Below are positions 27,178-35,638 of a stretch of 64,000 bases of DNA, piece after piece. Position 1 is the first letter of the stretch, and every line of letters begins with the position of its first letter. The stretch comes from Beutenbergia cavernae DSM 12333 (lineage in GTDB: Bacteria; Actinomycetota; Actinomycetes; Actinomycetales; Beutenbergiaceae). The stretch spans positions 2,729,025 through 2,793,024 of the forward strand of contig NC_012669.1 in assembly GCF_000023105.1 (NCBI RefSeq), in the 5' to 3' direction. Position numbers and translations under genes: made by a program. The notes beneath the pieces were generated by a model that saw only the letters and a program-made list of their open reading frames with translations, did not search any database and was not told where the DNA came from.

Positions 27178-28089
27178 ATGTCCGAGTCACGCCGATACGA
27201 GATCGGTCACGTCGAGAACGGCCACATCCTGGGTACGGACGGTCAGTGGCACCCGCTGCCCGACGCCCCGAACGCCGCCACAGCGACGCAGACGCTGCCC
27301 CACCCCACGGATGGCGGCGCACCGGCCGCACCGGTCGAGCCGGCGATGCCGACGCCGGACGCCTCGCCCGCGAAGAAGCGCTCCGGCGCGGGCAAGGTCG
27401 TCGCCATCGTGGTCGGATCGATCGCCGCGCTCATCGTCGTCATCGCCGCCGCGTCGTCGGGCGGCAGCACGCCGGACGAGGCAGCGGCACCGCCGCCCGC
27501 CGTCGAGAACACCGAGGACGCTCCGGCAGCGGAAGCACCAGCGGAAGCAGATTCCGCGTCCGACGCCGAGGCCCCCGCCGACCCGGCTCCGGCGCCCGCC
27601 GAGCTGACCAACGGCCAGTACATCGTGGGCACCACGATCGAGCCCGGGCGCTACTCGATGGTGGTCGAGGATGGCGCATTCGCCCACGGGTACGTCGACC
27701 AGCAGGACGGCGACACCTACCTCGCTCAGGAAACGGGCGGCGAAGCGGGCGCGACGCTCATCGTCGACATCGTCGACGTGCCCGGATCGATCGTCGAGTT
27801 CAGCGGCGTCACCCAGATCACCCTTGCGACGGACGCCGACCCCGCAGCCCCTGCGGAGCTGAGCAACGGCCAGTACATCGTGGGCACCACGATCGAGCCC
27901 GGGCGCTACACGATGGTGGTCGAGGATGGCGCGTTCGCCTTCGGGTACGTCGACCAGCAGGACGGCGACAACTACCTCGCTCAGGAGACGGGCGGCGAAG
28001 CGGGCGCGACGATCATCGTCGACGTCGTCGACGTGCCCGGATCGATCGTCGAGTTCAGCGGCGTCACGCAGATCACCAGGCTCGGCTGA
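27178..28089 (+). CDS. Membrane-anchored protein with two near-identical extracellular repeats
   Basis: A 303-residue protein I do not recognise as a named family. A 60-residue cytoplasmic head (RYEIGHVENGHILGTDGQWHP) precedes a single membrane span (VVAIVVGSIAALIVVIAAAS, about 78-98). An Ala/Pro/Glu-rich linker and two 74-residue beta-rich modules follow. Each module begins NGQYIVGTTIEPGRY and ends SIVEFSGVTQIT. The modules resemble the VG..I.PG.Y domain of many actinobacterial surface proteins but lack its cysteines. DNA of the two modules is about 95% identical, so the duplication is recent. AGGAG precedes the ATG. Confidence 0.82.
   Translation: MSESRRYEIGHVENGHILGTDGQWHPLPDAPNAATATQTLPHPTDGGAPAAPVEPAMPTPDASPAKKRSGAGKVVAIVVGSIAALIVVIAAASSGGSTPDEAAAPPPAVENTEDAPAAEAPAEADSASDAEAPADPAPAPAELTNGQYIVGTTIEPGRYSMVVEDGAFAHGYVDQQDGDTYLAQETGGEAGATLIVDIVDVPGSIVEFSGVTQITLATDADPAAPAELSNGQYIVGTTIEPGRYTMVVEDGAFAFGYVDQQDGDNYLAQETGGEAGATIIVDVVDVPGSIVEFSGVTQITRLG
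27601..27822 (+). repeat. Tandem coding repeat, copy 1
   Basis: A 222-nt unit, in frame, matching copy 2 at 27856-28077 with about 10 differences by eye. Offset is 255 nt (85 codons). Confidence 0.9.
27856..28077 (+). repeat. Tandem coding repeat, copy 2
   Basis: The second 222-nt unit, separated from copy 1 by a 33-nt Asp/Pro/Ala linker. The differences from copy 1 include His-Gly to Phe-Gly and Thr to Asn. Confidence 0.9.
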
Positions 28090-28113
28090 CCCGTCCGGCA
28101 CGGTCGCGTGGAG

Positions 28114-28140
28114 GATCGGTTGCCGCGGCGGCAACCGATC
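28114..28140. terminator. Bidirectional terminator hairpin
   Basis: A perfect 12-bp inverted repeat with a 3-nt centre (arms 28114-28125 and 28129-28140). It lies between two convergent genes, 24 bp after the repeat-protein stop and 16 bp from the membrane-protein stop. Symmetric placement suggests it ends both transcripts. Confidence 0.75.
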
Positions 28141-28156
28141 GTCCGCGCCGCGGCGC

Positions 28157-28567
28157 TCAGCGCGCGAGGAGCCCGATGCCGAGGGTGGCGAGGCCGCCGA
28201 CGAGGACGGCTCCGCCGATCCACAGCAGCACCACCAGGCGGTTCGGCCGCTCACGGCCCTTCCCCATCGCCGAGAAGAAGAACCCGGCCGGCATGAGGAT
28301 CGCCGCCACGAGCACGCCGGCACGGGCGAGCCACAGCCAGAACCCGGTCAGCGTGGTCGCCTCGCTCAGCACCACGCAGACCAGCCCGAGCACGATGAAG
28401 ACGCCCGCATGTCCGTGCCCGGCGCGATAGAACGACTGCTGGAACGGCGTCGTCGGCACACCGCCGCTCGCGAGGCGAGCGAGGAACGCCCCGCCGGACG
28501 TGATGGTGACGGCCGCCAGCAGGGCTATCCCCGCGGTCGACGCCGCGGCGTCGGAGATCTCGAGCAC
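28157..28567 (-). CDS. Four-helix membrane protein of unknown function
   Basis: A 136-residue protein with four predicted membrane segments and a conserved-looking loop QQSFYRAGHGHAGV containing His-Gly-His, which might bind a metal or haem (inference). The C-terminal half contains LMPAGFFFSAMGKGRERPN. The GTG start at 28567 has a strong AAGGAGGA. It is divergent from a TetR gene across a 36-bp palindromic operator, so it is probably the regulated target. I do not recognise a named family. Confidence 0.82.
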   Translation of the reverse strand: MLEISDAAASTAGIALLAAVTITSGGAFLARLASGGVPTTPFQQSFYRAGHGHAGVFIVLGLVCVVLSEATTLTGFWLWLARAGVLVAAILMPAGFFFSAMGKGRERPNRLVVLLWIGGAVLVGGLATLGIGLLAR

Positions 28568-28580
28568 TGTCGTCCTCCTT

Positions 28581-28616
28581 CAATCGGAACACTGTTATGT
28601 AACACCGTCCCGATTG
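28581..28616. promoter_or_regulatory. TetR operator in the divergent promoter
   Basis: Two concentric inverted repeats share one centre (28598.5): CAATCGG/CCGATTG at 28581-28587 and 28610-28616, and TGTTA/TAACA at 28593-28597 and 28600-28604. The site lies between the start codons of the membrane protein and the TetR gene and would block both promoters. Confidence 0.75.
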
Positions 28617-28631
28617 GGCACGTCAAGACCG

Positions 28632-28637
28632 TATGCT
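28632..28637 (+). promoter_or_regulatory. -10 element of the tetR gene
   Basis: TATGCT, 6 nt before the GTG at 28644; leaderless type. The operator covers its -35 region. Confidence 0.55.
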
Positions 28638-28643
28638 CGCCAG

Positions 28644-29240
28644 GTGCCCAGGCCACGCGTGTACGACGACGCCGTCCGCCGTCGTCTTCTCGACCTCACG
28701 GCTCGCCGGCTCGCCGACGGCGGCGAGCCGGCGGTCTCGCTGCGCGACCTCGTCCGCGAGGCGGGAACGTCGACGTCGGCCGTGTACGCGCTCTTCGGAT
28801 CACGGGACCGGCTCGTCGAGGCCGTGCGCGCCGAGGCGTTCACGCGGTTCGCGGCGGCCCTCGACGCGGCCGGACGCACCGGCGATCCCGGGCGTGACCT
28901 GCTCGAGCTGGGACTGGCCTACCGCTCGAACGCGCTCGCCGAGCCCCACCTGTACCGGGTGATGTTCGCCGGCGCCGGCGAGCCCGCGCCTGGTCAGGGC
29001 GCCACGGAACAGTCCGCCCGCACGCTCGGCGAGCCGACGTTCGTCGTGCTGCGCACGGCAGTCGCGCGGGTCGTCGGGGCGGACGCCGCCCTCGAGGTCG
29101 CCCTGCGGGTCTGGGCGCTCGCGCACGGTCTCGTCAGCCTCGAGCTGGCGGGTCAGCTCCCCGGCGACGCCCAGGAGCGGGCCGACCGCTACGCCGACGC
29201 GCTCGCCGTCGTCGGCCCGCTCCTCTCCCGCGGGTCCTGA
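28644..29240 (+). CDS. TetR-family repressor
   Basis: A 198-residue regulator. The N-terminal HTH is VRRRLLDLTARRLADGGEPAVSLRDLVREAGTSTSAVYALFGSRDRLVEAV, and the C-terminal helical domain resembles the TetR_C WHG group (ALAHGLVSLELAGQL). Start GTG 28644 is set by the adjacent -10. It probably represses itself and the divergent membrane protein through the operator at 28581-28616. The ligand is unknown. Confidence 0.92.
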   Translation: MPRPRVYDDAVRRRLLDLTARRLADGGEPAVSLRDLVREAGTSTSAVYALFGSRDRLVEAVRAEAFTRFAAALDAAGRTGDPGRDLLELGLAYRSNALAEPHLYRVMFAGAGEPAPGQGATEQSARTLGEPTFVVLRTAVARVVGADAALEVALRVWALAHGLVSLELAGQLPGDAQERADRYADALAVVGPLLSRGS

Positions 29241-29289
29241 CCCGAGCCCGCGAGGCGCAGGCCCGGACCGCCCCTCGACCGAGCGGCGC

Positions 29290-30975
29290 TCAGGACTCGA
29301 CGACCACCGGGATGATCATCGGCCGGCGTCGTAGCCGGTTCGACGCCCACCGGCCGACGACCCGGCGCATCACCTGCTGCAGCTGGTGCGTGTCCGCGAC
29401 GCCGCCCGCCGCGGCCTCCGCGAGCGCCCGGGTCACCTCCGGGATGATCTCCGCGAGCACGGCGTCGGACTCCGCGAGCCCGCGCGCGTGCACCTGCGGC
29501 CCCGCGACCACCGCGCCGGAGGAGGAGTCCACCACGGCGAACACCGAGATGAAGCCCTCCTCGGCCAGGATGCGTCGGTCCTTGAGCTCCGCGTCGGTGA
29601 TCTCCCCGACGCTGGATCCGTCGACGTACACGTAGCCGCACGGCACGGCGCCGGCGATGCGCGCGCGGCCGTCGACGAGGTCGACGACCACGCCGTCCTC
29701 CGCGAGCACCACGCGGTCCGGGTCCACCCCGGTCTTGACCGCGAGCGCACCGTTCGCCACGAGGTGCCGGACCTCCCCGTGCACCGGCATGACGTTCCGC
29801 GGCCGCACGATGTTGTACGCGTACAGCAGCTCGCCCGCGCTCGCGTGACCCGAGACGTGCACGCGAGCGTTCCCCTGGTGGATGACCTGGGCGCCGAGCC
29901 GCATGAGCCCGTTGATGACCCGGAAGACGGCGTTCTCGTTGCCGGGGATGAGGGAGGACGCGAGCACCACCGTGTCGCCCGGCCCGACCGACACGCGGTG
30001 GTCCCGGTTCGCGATCCGCGACAGCGCCGCCATCGGTTCACCCTGCGAGCCGGTGCACATGAGCACGACCTCGTCGGGCGGCAGCGAGTCGACCTTCTTG
30101 ACGTCGATGAGGACGCCGTCCGGCACGGTGAGGTACCCGAGCTCCGCGGCGATCGTCATGTTCCGCACCATCGACCGGCCGACGAGCGCCACCCGGCGTC
30201 GGTGCGCCCAGGCCGCGTCGAGGACCTGCTGCACGCGGTGCACGTGCGAGGAGAACGACGCGACGACGAGCCGGCCGGTGGCGTTGCCGAAGACCTGGTC
30301 GAGCACCGGGCCGATCTCGCGCTCGCTCGTCGTGAAGCCCGGGACCTCAGCGTTCGTGGAGTCGACCATGAACAGGTCGACGCCGCGCTCCCCCAGTCGT
30401 GCGAACTCGCGCAGGTCGGTGATCCGACCGTCGAGCGGCAGCTGGTCCATCTTGAAGTCGCCCGTGTGCAGCACGGTCCCGGCGCCGGTGGTGACGGCGA
30501 CGGCGAGCGCGTCCGGGATGGAGTGGTTGACCGCGACGAACTCGAGCGCGAACGGCCCGAGCTCGATCGAGGCACCCTCGCTCACCTGCACCGGGTGCGG
30601 TGTGAGCCGGTGCTCGCGCAGCTTCGCGTCGAGGAACGCGAGCGTGAGCCGCGAGCCGACCAGCGGGATGTCACCGCGAAGCCGGAGCAGGTACGGGACG
30701 GCGCCGATGTGGTCCTCGTGGCCGTGCGTGAGGACGATGGCCTCGATGTCGTCGAGCCGGCCGTCGAGGTAGCTGAAGTCCGGGAGGATCAGGTCGACGC
30801 CCGGCTGGTGGTCCTCGGGGAACAGGACGCCGCAGTCGACGATCAGCAGCCGCCCGTCGTACTCGAACACGGCCATGTTGCGGCCGACCTCGCCCAGACC
30901 CCCCAGCGGCACGATCCGTAGTGCTCCGGGTTCGAGCGGCTTGGGCAGCGCCAGCTCGGGGTGTGCGTGACTCAT
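29290..30975 (-). CDS. rnj: Ribonuclease J
   Basis: Metallo-beta-lactamase/beta-CASP exo- and endoribonuclease for mRNA decay and rRNA maturation, 561 residues. The metal site is LTHGHEDHIGAVPYL, with TGDFKMDQLP further on. The beta-CASP region includes VDSTNAEVPGFTTSE and CTGSQGEPMAALSR, and a C-terminal domain follows. The ATG at 30975 has AGGAGACAG upstream. It lies 13 bp downstream of dapA; this dapA-rnj pair is conserved in actinobacteria. Confidence 0.97.
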   Translation of the reverse strand: MSHAHPELALPKPLEPGALRIVPLGGLGEVGRNMAVFEYDGRLLIVDCGVLFPEDHQPGVDLILPDFSYLDGRLDDIEAIVLTHGHEDHIGAVPYLLRLRGDIPLVGSRLTLAFLDAKLREHRLTPHPVQVSEGASIELGPFALEFVAVNHSIPDALAVAVTTGAGTVLHTGDFKMDQLPLDGRITDLREFARLGERGVDLFMVDSTNAEVPGFTTSEREIGPVLDQVFGNATGRLVVASFSSHVHRVQQVLDAAWAHRRRVALVGRSMVRNMTIAAELGYLTVPDGVLIDVKKVDSLPPDEVVLMCTGSQGEPMAALSRIANRDHRVSVGPGDTVVLASSLIPGNENAVFRVINGLMRLGAQVIHQGNARVHVSGHASAGELLYAYNIVRPRNVMPVHGEVRHLVANGALAVKTGVDPDRVVLAEDGVVVDLVDGRARIAGAVPCGYVYVDGSSVGEITDAELKDRRILAEEGFISVFAVVDSSSGAVVAGPQVHARGLAESDAVLAEIIPEVTRALAEAAAGGVADTHQLQQVMRRVVGRWASNRLRRRPMIIPVVVES

Positions 30976-30988
30976 CTGTCTCCTGGGA

Positions 30989-31909
30989 TCAGTGGAGCGC
31001 GACGTCGAGCAGTCCGGCGGCACGCATGCCGTCCCGGATCCCCTCGACCTCGGCATCGGTGGCGGGAATGAGCGGCAGCCGCGTGGCGCGCGTGGGGATG
31101 AGCCCCGCGATCTCGCAGGCTGCCTTGGCGGCCACGGCCTGGAAGCCGGCACCGTTGAGCGCGTCGATGACGGGCACGACGGAGCGGAACAGGCGCAGCG
31201 CCTCGGCGTGGTCGGCGGCGTCCCAGGCGGCGACGACGGCGGCGAAGCGCTCGGCTGCCACGTGGGCGGAGACGCTGACGACGCCGACGCCGCCGAGCGC
31301 GAGCAGCGTCAGGAGCGCGGCGTCGTCGCCGGAGTACCAGGCGAGGCCGGTGCTCTCGATGGCCTTGGCGGCGGCGTAGGGGTCGCCGGTGGCGTCCTTC
31401 ATGGCGACGACGCGGTCGTGCGCCGCGAGGGCCTCGAGCGTCTGCGGCGCGAAGCGCACACCGGTGCGGCCGGGGACGTCGTACAGCATGACGGGCAGGT
31501 CGGTCGCGTCGGCGACGGCCTTGACGTGCGCGACGAGCCCCGGCTGCGACGGGCGCGAGTAGTACGGGGCGACGACGAGCAGCCCGTCCGCGCCGGCCTC
31601 GGCGGCCTGCTCGGCCATCCGCACCGCGTGGGCCGTGTCGTTCGAGCCGGCGCCGGCGAGGACCACGGCGTCCTTCCCGACGGCGTCGGCGACGGCGCGC
31701 ACGAGCTCGGCCTTCTCGGGTGCGTGGGTGGTGGGCGCCTCGCCCGTGGTGCCGTTGAGCACGAGCCCGTCGTTGCCCTGGGCGACGAGCGAGCGAGCGA
31801 GCCGGACAGACGCGTCGAGGTCGACAGCGCCGTCGTCGGTCATCGGCGTCACCATCGCGGTGAGGACCGCGCCGAACGGGCGGGTTGCGCCGCGCGTGGG
31901 TTGACTCAT
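30989..31909 (-). CDS. dapA: 4-hydroxy-tetrahydrodipicolinate synthase
   Basis: Condenses pyruvate with aspartate semialdehyde at the start of the diaminopimelate branch. The 306-residue protein shows LVLNGTTGEAPTT, the catalytic Tyr in MLYDVPGRTGV, and the Schiff-base Lys in VVAMKDATGD. The ATG at 31909 has TACGGT 7 nt upstream and no Shine-Dalgarno. Other steps in the window are dapB (34849-35592) and dapF (1-770). Confidence 0.97.
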   Translation of the reverse strand: MSQPTRGATRPFGAVLTAMVTPMTDDGAVDLDASVRLARSLVAQGNDGLVLNGTTGEAPTTHAPEKAELVRAVADAVGKDAVVLAGAGSNDTAHAVRMAEQAAEAGADGLLVVAPYYSRPSQPGLVAHVKAVADATDLPVMLYDVPGRTGVRFAPQTLEALAAHDRVVAMKDATGDPYAAAKAIESTGLAWYSGDDAALLTLLALGGVGVVSVSAHVAAERFAAVVAAWDAADHAEALRLFRSVVPVIDALNGAGFQAVAAKAACEIAGLIPTRATRLPLIPATDAEVEGIRDGMRAAGLLDVALH

Positions 31910-31916
31910 GGCGACG

Positions 31917-31922
31917 ACCGTA
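31917..31922 (-). promoter_or_regulatory. -10 element of dapA-rnj
   Basis: TACGGT on the minus strand, 7 nt before the dapA ATG; leaderless type. Confidence 0.5.
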
Positions 31923-32004
31923 CCGCCGTCGAGCCCGCGATGCGGACGCGGGACACGTGCGGTGGGACGTCCGTGCGGTCGGCAACGGCGCGGGGAGGCG
32001 GCCC

Positions 32005-32010
32005 TAGAGT
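32005..32010 (+). promoter_or_regulatory. -10 element of azlCD-GNAT
   Basis: TAGAGT, 6 nt before the azlC GTG; leaderless type. Confidence 0.5.
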
Positions 32011-32016
32011 GGTCCG

Positions 32017-32760
32017 GTGCCCGACGAGCCCCTCGCTCCCGACGCCGGGAGCGCCGTCGCAGCCCGAGGTGCGACGCTCCGCCAGGCACTGTCGGTGTCG
32101 ATCGCGACGGCGCTGTACGGCGTTTCGTTCGGGGCTCTCGCGATCGCCGCGGGTCTCGGGCTCGGCCCGACGATGGCCCTCTCGCTCCTCATGTTCTCCG
32201 GCGGCTCGCAGTTCGCGTACATCGGGATCGCCGCGTCCGGTGGCTCCCCGACAGCGGCGATCGCCACGGCGGGCTTGCTCGGTGTGCGCAACGGGCTGTA
32301 CGGCCTCCAGCTGTCCCCGCTGCTCGCGCTCGAGGGCTGGCGCCGCGTCGCCGCCGCGCACCTGACGATCGACGAGTCGACGGCGGTCGCCGCCGCGCAG
32401 CCGACGCGGGGACTGTCCCGGGTCGGGTTCTGGTGGACCGGGCTCGGCGTGTTCGTCGGCTGGAACGCGATGACGTTCGCCGGCGCGCTCCTCGGCGACC
32501 TGCTCGGCGACCCACGGCGGTGGGGGCTCGACGCCGCCGCGGCCGCTGCGTTCCTGGCGCTCGTCTGGCCGCGTCTCGCCGACCCGCTCTCCCGCTGGGC
32601 CGCGGCGGGCGCCGTCGTCGTCGCCCTCGCGCTCGTCCCGGTGACGCCGCCCGGGATCCCGGTGCTCGGCGCCGCCGTCGTCGCGATCGTGCTCGGCTGG
32701 CGCACACCGAGCACACCGACGGCGACGCCGTCCGCGCCCTCCCCGGGGGCGATCACGTGA
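32017..32760 (+). CDS. azlC: AzlC-family branched-chain amino-acid exporter, large subunit
   Basis: A membrane protein of 247 residues with about seven segments. The AzlC signature appears as YGVSFGALAIAAGLG, MFSGGSQFAYIG and TAGLLGVRNGLYGL. With AzlD it forms a BrnFE-type exporter of branched-chain amino acids. GTG start with a -10 hexamer 6 nt before it. The stop overlaps azlD by 4 bp (GTGA). It diverges from dapA. Confidence 0.92.
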   Translation: MPDEPLAPDAGSAVAARGATLRQALSVSIATALYGVSFGALAIAAGLGLGPTMALSLLMFSGGSQFAYIGIAASGGSPTAAIATAGLLGVRNGLYGLQLSPLLALEGWRRVAAAHLTIDESTAVAAAQPTRGLSRVGFWWTGLGVFVGWNAMTFAGALLGDLLGDPRRWGLDAAAAAAFLALVWPRLADPLSRWAAAGAVVVALALVPVTPPGIPVLGAAVVAIVLGWRTPSTPTATPSAPSPGAIT

Positions 32761-33077
32761 GCGTCACCGGATGGGTCGCCGTGGCGATCGCCGGCCTCGT
32801 GTGCCTGGGGATCAAGCTCGTGGGGGCGTACGTGCCGCGCGAACGCCTCGAGGATCCGCGGATCGCGCGGATCGCCGCGCTCATGACCGTCGCGCTGCTG
32901 GCGGCCCTCGTCGCCGTGCAGGCCGTGACCACCGGACGCTCGCTCGCGTTCGACGCGCGGCTCCCTGCGCTCGGTGTCGCGGCGATCGCGCTCGCGCTCC
33001 GCGCACCCTTCATCGTCGTCGTCCTGCTCGCCGCGATCGTCGCGGCGGGCCTGAGAGCTCTGGGGTGGATGCTGTGA
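32757..33077 (+). CDS. azlD: AzlD-family exporter, small subunit
   Basis: A 106-residue membrane protein with four helices, the usual AzlD size. It starts [27 protein letters not shown] and contains [15 protein letters not shown]. It overlaps its neighbours at both ends by GTGA junctions, so azlC, azlD and the GNAT gene form one coupled operon. Confidence 0.9.
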   Translation: MSVTGWVAVAIAGLVCLGIKLVGAYVPRERLEDPRIARIAALMTVALLAALVAVQAVTTGRSLAFDARLPALGVAAIALALRAPFIVVVLLAAIVAAGLRALGWML

Positions 33078-33616
33078 ACCCGACCGCCGACGTCTCCGTG
33101 CGGCCCGCCGTGCCCGAGGATGCCGCCCGCGTGGCGCGCATCCAGCTCGCGGCGTGGCGCACCCTGCACGCCGGGACTCCCGCCGAGGCGGCGATGGCCG
33201 CCGTCGAGGAGGACGCCGTCGCCACCACGTGGCGGGCGTCGATCGAGCGGCCGCCGGACCCGCGCCACCAGGTGCTGGTCGCCTGTGCCGGCCCGGACGT
33301 CGTCGGTTTCGCCGCGGCCGTGCCGTCCCGTCCGGCCGACCCGGCCGACCCCGCGGAGCCGGGCGCCGTCCAGATCGTGGCCCTCGAGGTCGACCCGGCA
33401 CGCCGACGGGAGGGCCACGCGTCGCGGCTCCTCGCCGCCGTCGTCGATCTCGCCCGCGAGCGTGGCGCGCACCACGTGCAGGCCTGGTCACTCGAGACGG
33501 ACGAGGCGCGGATGGCGTTCCTCACGGGCGCCGGGCTGTCGCCGGCAGGGCTGCGCCGCACCCTCGACGTGCCCGGAGCCGCGATGGACGAGGTGCTTCT
33601 CACAGCAGCGCTCTGA
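33074..33616 (+). CDS. GNAT-family N-acetyltransferase
   Basis: A 180-residue acetyltransferase. Its acetyl-CoA site is [33 protein letters not shown] (motif A, R-R-x-G-x-A). The GTG start overlaps the azlD stop by 4 bp; an in-frame GTG at 33065 is an alternative. Coupling to an amino-acid exporter suggests, but does not show, a small amino-acid-like substrate. Confidence 0.87.
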   Translation: MNPTADVSVRPAVPEDAARVARIQLAAWRTLHAGTPAEAAMAAVEEDAVATTWRASIERPPDPRHQVLVACAGPDVVGFAAAVPSRPADPADPAEPGAVQIVALEVDPARRREGHASRLLAAVVDLARERGAHHVQAWSLETDEARMAFLTGAGLSPAGLRRTLDVPGAAMDEVLLTAAL

Positions 33617-33711
33617 GCGTTCTCCCGGGAGCGCCACGTAGGATCGTCCCCGGTCCGCTGCCCGGCGGGTCCGTCAGCCGGCACCGACGACCACCCGAGG
33701 AGATCACTCGC

Positions 33712-34386
33712 GTGACCGCCACGACCCCGCGCCCTGGCGCGCCCTCTCGCCAAGGCGCGGCGACGCGCTCCTTGAGCTACCTCATCTTCGCCTCGCGGTG
33801 GCTGCAGATGCCGCTGTACCTGGGGCTCATCGCTGCCCAGGTGATCTACGTCTGGCAGTTCCTCAAGGAGCTGTGGCACCTCGTCGACTTCGCGTTCTTC
33901 GACCACGCCCCGGCGGGCATGGAGGCGTTCACGAGCGAGGCCACGACGATGCTCATCGTGCTGGGGCTCGTCGACGTCGTGATGATCTCGAACCTGCTCA
34001 TCATGGTGATCATCGGCGGCTACGAGACGTTCGTCTCCCGCATGCGGCTCGACGGGCACCCCGACCAGCCGGAATGGTTGAGCCACGTCAACGCCAACGT
34101 GCTCAAGACGAAGCTCGCGATGTCGATCATCGGCATCTCATCGATCCACCTGCTGCGCACGTTCATCTCGTCGGGCGTCATGGACGAGGAGGGACAGCGA
34201 CAGATCACCGGCGAGGACATGATGTGGCAGACGATCATCCACCTCGCGTTCGTGCTCTCCGCCGTCGCGCTCGCCCTCATCGACCGCATGTCGTTGACGG
34301 CGAAGCAGCGCGAGGCGAACGCGGAGCGCGGCGACGAGGGCACGCACTACACGGTTGGCGACGCCGCCAGCGAGACCTCCCGCTGA
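33712..34386 (+). CDS. YqhA / UPF0114 family membrane protein
   Basis: A 224-residue protein with four membrane segments matching the YqhA (TIGR00645) family. Family blocks include [36 protein letters not shown] and [20 protein letters not shown]-terminal charged tail follows the last helix. The GTG start has CGAGGAG 9-10 bases upstream. Function unknown; YqhA proteins may be small channels or transporters. Confidence 0.92.
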   Translation: MTATTPRPGAPSRQGAATRSLSYLIFASRWLQMPLYLGLIAAQVIYVWQFLKELWHLVDFAFFDHAPAGMEAFTSEATTMLIVLGLVDVVMISNLLIMVIIGGYETFVSRMRLDGHPDQPEWLSHVNANVLKTKLAMSIIGISSIHLLRTFISSGVMDEEGQRQITGEDMMWQTIIHLAFVLSAVALALIDRMSLTAKQREANAERGDEGTHYTVGDAASETSR

Positions 34387-34408
34387 GAAGGCCCGCCCGG
34401 GTCGCCCT

Positions 34409-34852
34409 TCAGCGCCGGTAGAGCCGGGCCGCGCGGCGCATCGCCTCGCGCGCCCGACGCCGGTCCCCTGCCGCGTCGTACGCCCAGGCGAGGTGGAACC
34501 AGGAGCGCCAGTCGTCCGGCGCCCGCTCCGCGCGCGAGCGGAACTCCGCGAACCGCTCCGTGGCGACCCCGCGGTCGATCCGGCCGCCCGGACTGCGCGG
34601 GAGGTCGTCGACGACGAGCCCACCCTCGGCGTCCAGTGTTGTGGCCATGCGGTCGACGGTCCGCGCCAGCATCAGCTCCCGGGCCACGAGGCCCACGGCG
34701 AGCACCGGGATGACGAACGCCACCACGCCCATCGCGATCCCCACGGGCTCGCCGGAGCTCACCAACGCGACGGCACGCTGCCCGACGGCGACGGCGTACA
34801 GGACGAGCAGTGCGACGACGGCGAGCGCCCCGAGCAGCGCGCGCCGCTTCAC
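34409..34852 (-). CDS. Membrane protein with C-terminal TPR-like helices
   Basis: A 147-residue protein: two N-terminal membrane segments, then a cytoplasmic part ending WRSWFHLAWAYDAAGDRRRAREAMRRAARLY, which reads as one tetratricopeptide-like helix pair. The start overlaps the dapB stop by 4 bp (ATGA), so it is translated with dapB. I do not recognise a specific family. Confidence 0.8.
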   Translation of the reverse strand: MKRRALLGALAVVALLVLYAVAVGQRAVALVSSGEPVGIAMGVVAFVIPVLAVGLVARELMLARTVDRMATTLDAEGGLVVDDLPRSPGGRIDRGVATERFAEFRSRAERAPDDWRSWFHLAWAYDAAGDRRRAREAMRRAARLYRR

Positions 34853-35592
34853 AGGTCGAGGTACGCGTCGAGGCCGACGGTCAGCCCCGGGTGGTCAGCG
34901 ATCTCCCGCACGGCCAGCAGGACGCCGGGCATAAAGCTCGCCCGGTCGAACGTGTCGGTGCGGATCGTCATGAGCTCGCCGGGGTTGCTCAACAGGATCT
35001 CCTCGTGGGCCACGAGGCCCTCGAGCCGCAGGGCGTGCACACGCACGCCGTCGACGACGGCGCCCCGCGCGCCCGGCAGCGCCGTCTCGGTCGCGTCGGG
35101 CATGGGGGGCGAGCCGGCAGCGCCTCGCGCGTCCGCGATCCCGCGCGCGGTGTGCACGGCGGTGCCCGACGGCGCGTCGACCTTGCGCGGGTGGTGCAGC
35201 TCCACGACCTCGGCCGAGGCGAAGTACGGCGCCGCCTGCGCGGCGAACCGCATCGCCAGCACCGCCGAGAGAGAGAAGTTGGGCGCCACCAGCACGCCGA
35301 GCCCTGCCGTGCGACCGACGTGGTCACTCACCCGGCCGAGCGCGTCGTCGTCCCATCCCGTGGTGCCGACGACGGCGTGGATCCCGGCGTCGAGCAGCGC
35401 GTGCACGTTGGCCTCGGTGACGTCCGGGAGGGTGAAGTCGACGGCGACGTCCGCGCGTCCGGCGAGCGCCGCGACGTCGTCGCCGGCGTCCACCTCGGCC
35501 ACGAGCTCCAGCCCCTCGGCGTCACGCACCGCTTGCGCCGTCGTGCTCCCCATGCGTCCCGCGGCCCCGAGGACCGCCACCCTGATCGTCAC
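34849..35592 (-). CDS. dapB: 4-hydroxy-tetrahydrodipicolinate reductase
   Basis: NAD(P)H-dependent second step of the dap branch, 247 residues. The nucleotide-binding motif is GAAGRMGST, the core reads GLGVLVAPNFSLSAVL, and the substrate loop is ELHHPRKVDAPSGTA with catalytic His-His and Lys. The GTG start has TAGGCT 6 nt upstream. It is followed by an overlapping TPR-like membrane protein gene. Confidence 0.97.
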   Translation of the reverse strand: MTIRVAVLGAAGRMGSTTAQAVRDAEGLELVAEVDAGDDVAALAGRADVAVDFTLPDVTEANVHALLDAGIHAVVGTTGWDDDALGRVSDHVGRTAGLGVLVAPNFSLSAVLAMRFAAQAAPYFASAEVVELHHPRKVDAPSGTAVHTARGIADARGAAGSPPMPDATETALPGARGAVVDGVRVHALRLEGLVAHEEILLSNPGELMTIRTDTFDRASFMPGVLLAVREIADHPGLTVGLDAYLDL

Positions 35593-35598
35593 CTTGCC

Positions 35599-35604
35599 AG
35601 CCTA
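35599..35604 (-). promoter_or_regulatory. -10 element of dapB
   Basis: TAGGCT on the minus strand, 6 nt before the GTG at 35592; leaderless type. Confidence 0.5.
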
Positions 35605-35638
35605 GGGCCCGGGCGGCGAGCGCCGTCCGCCGGACTCC

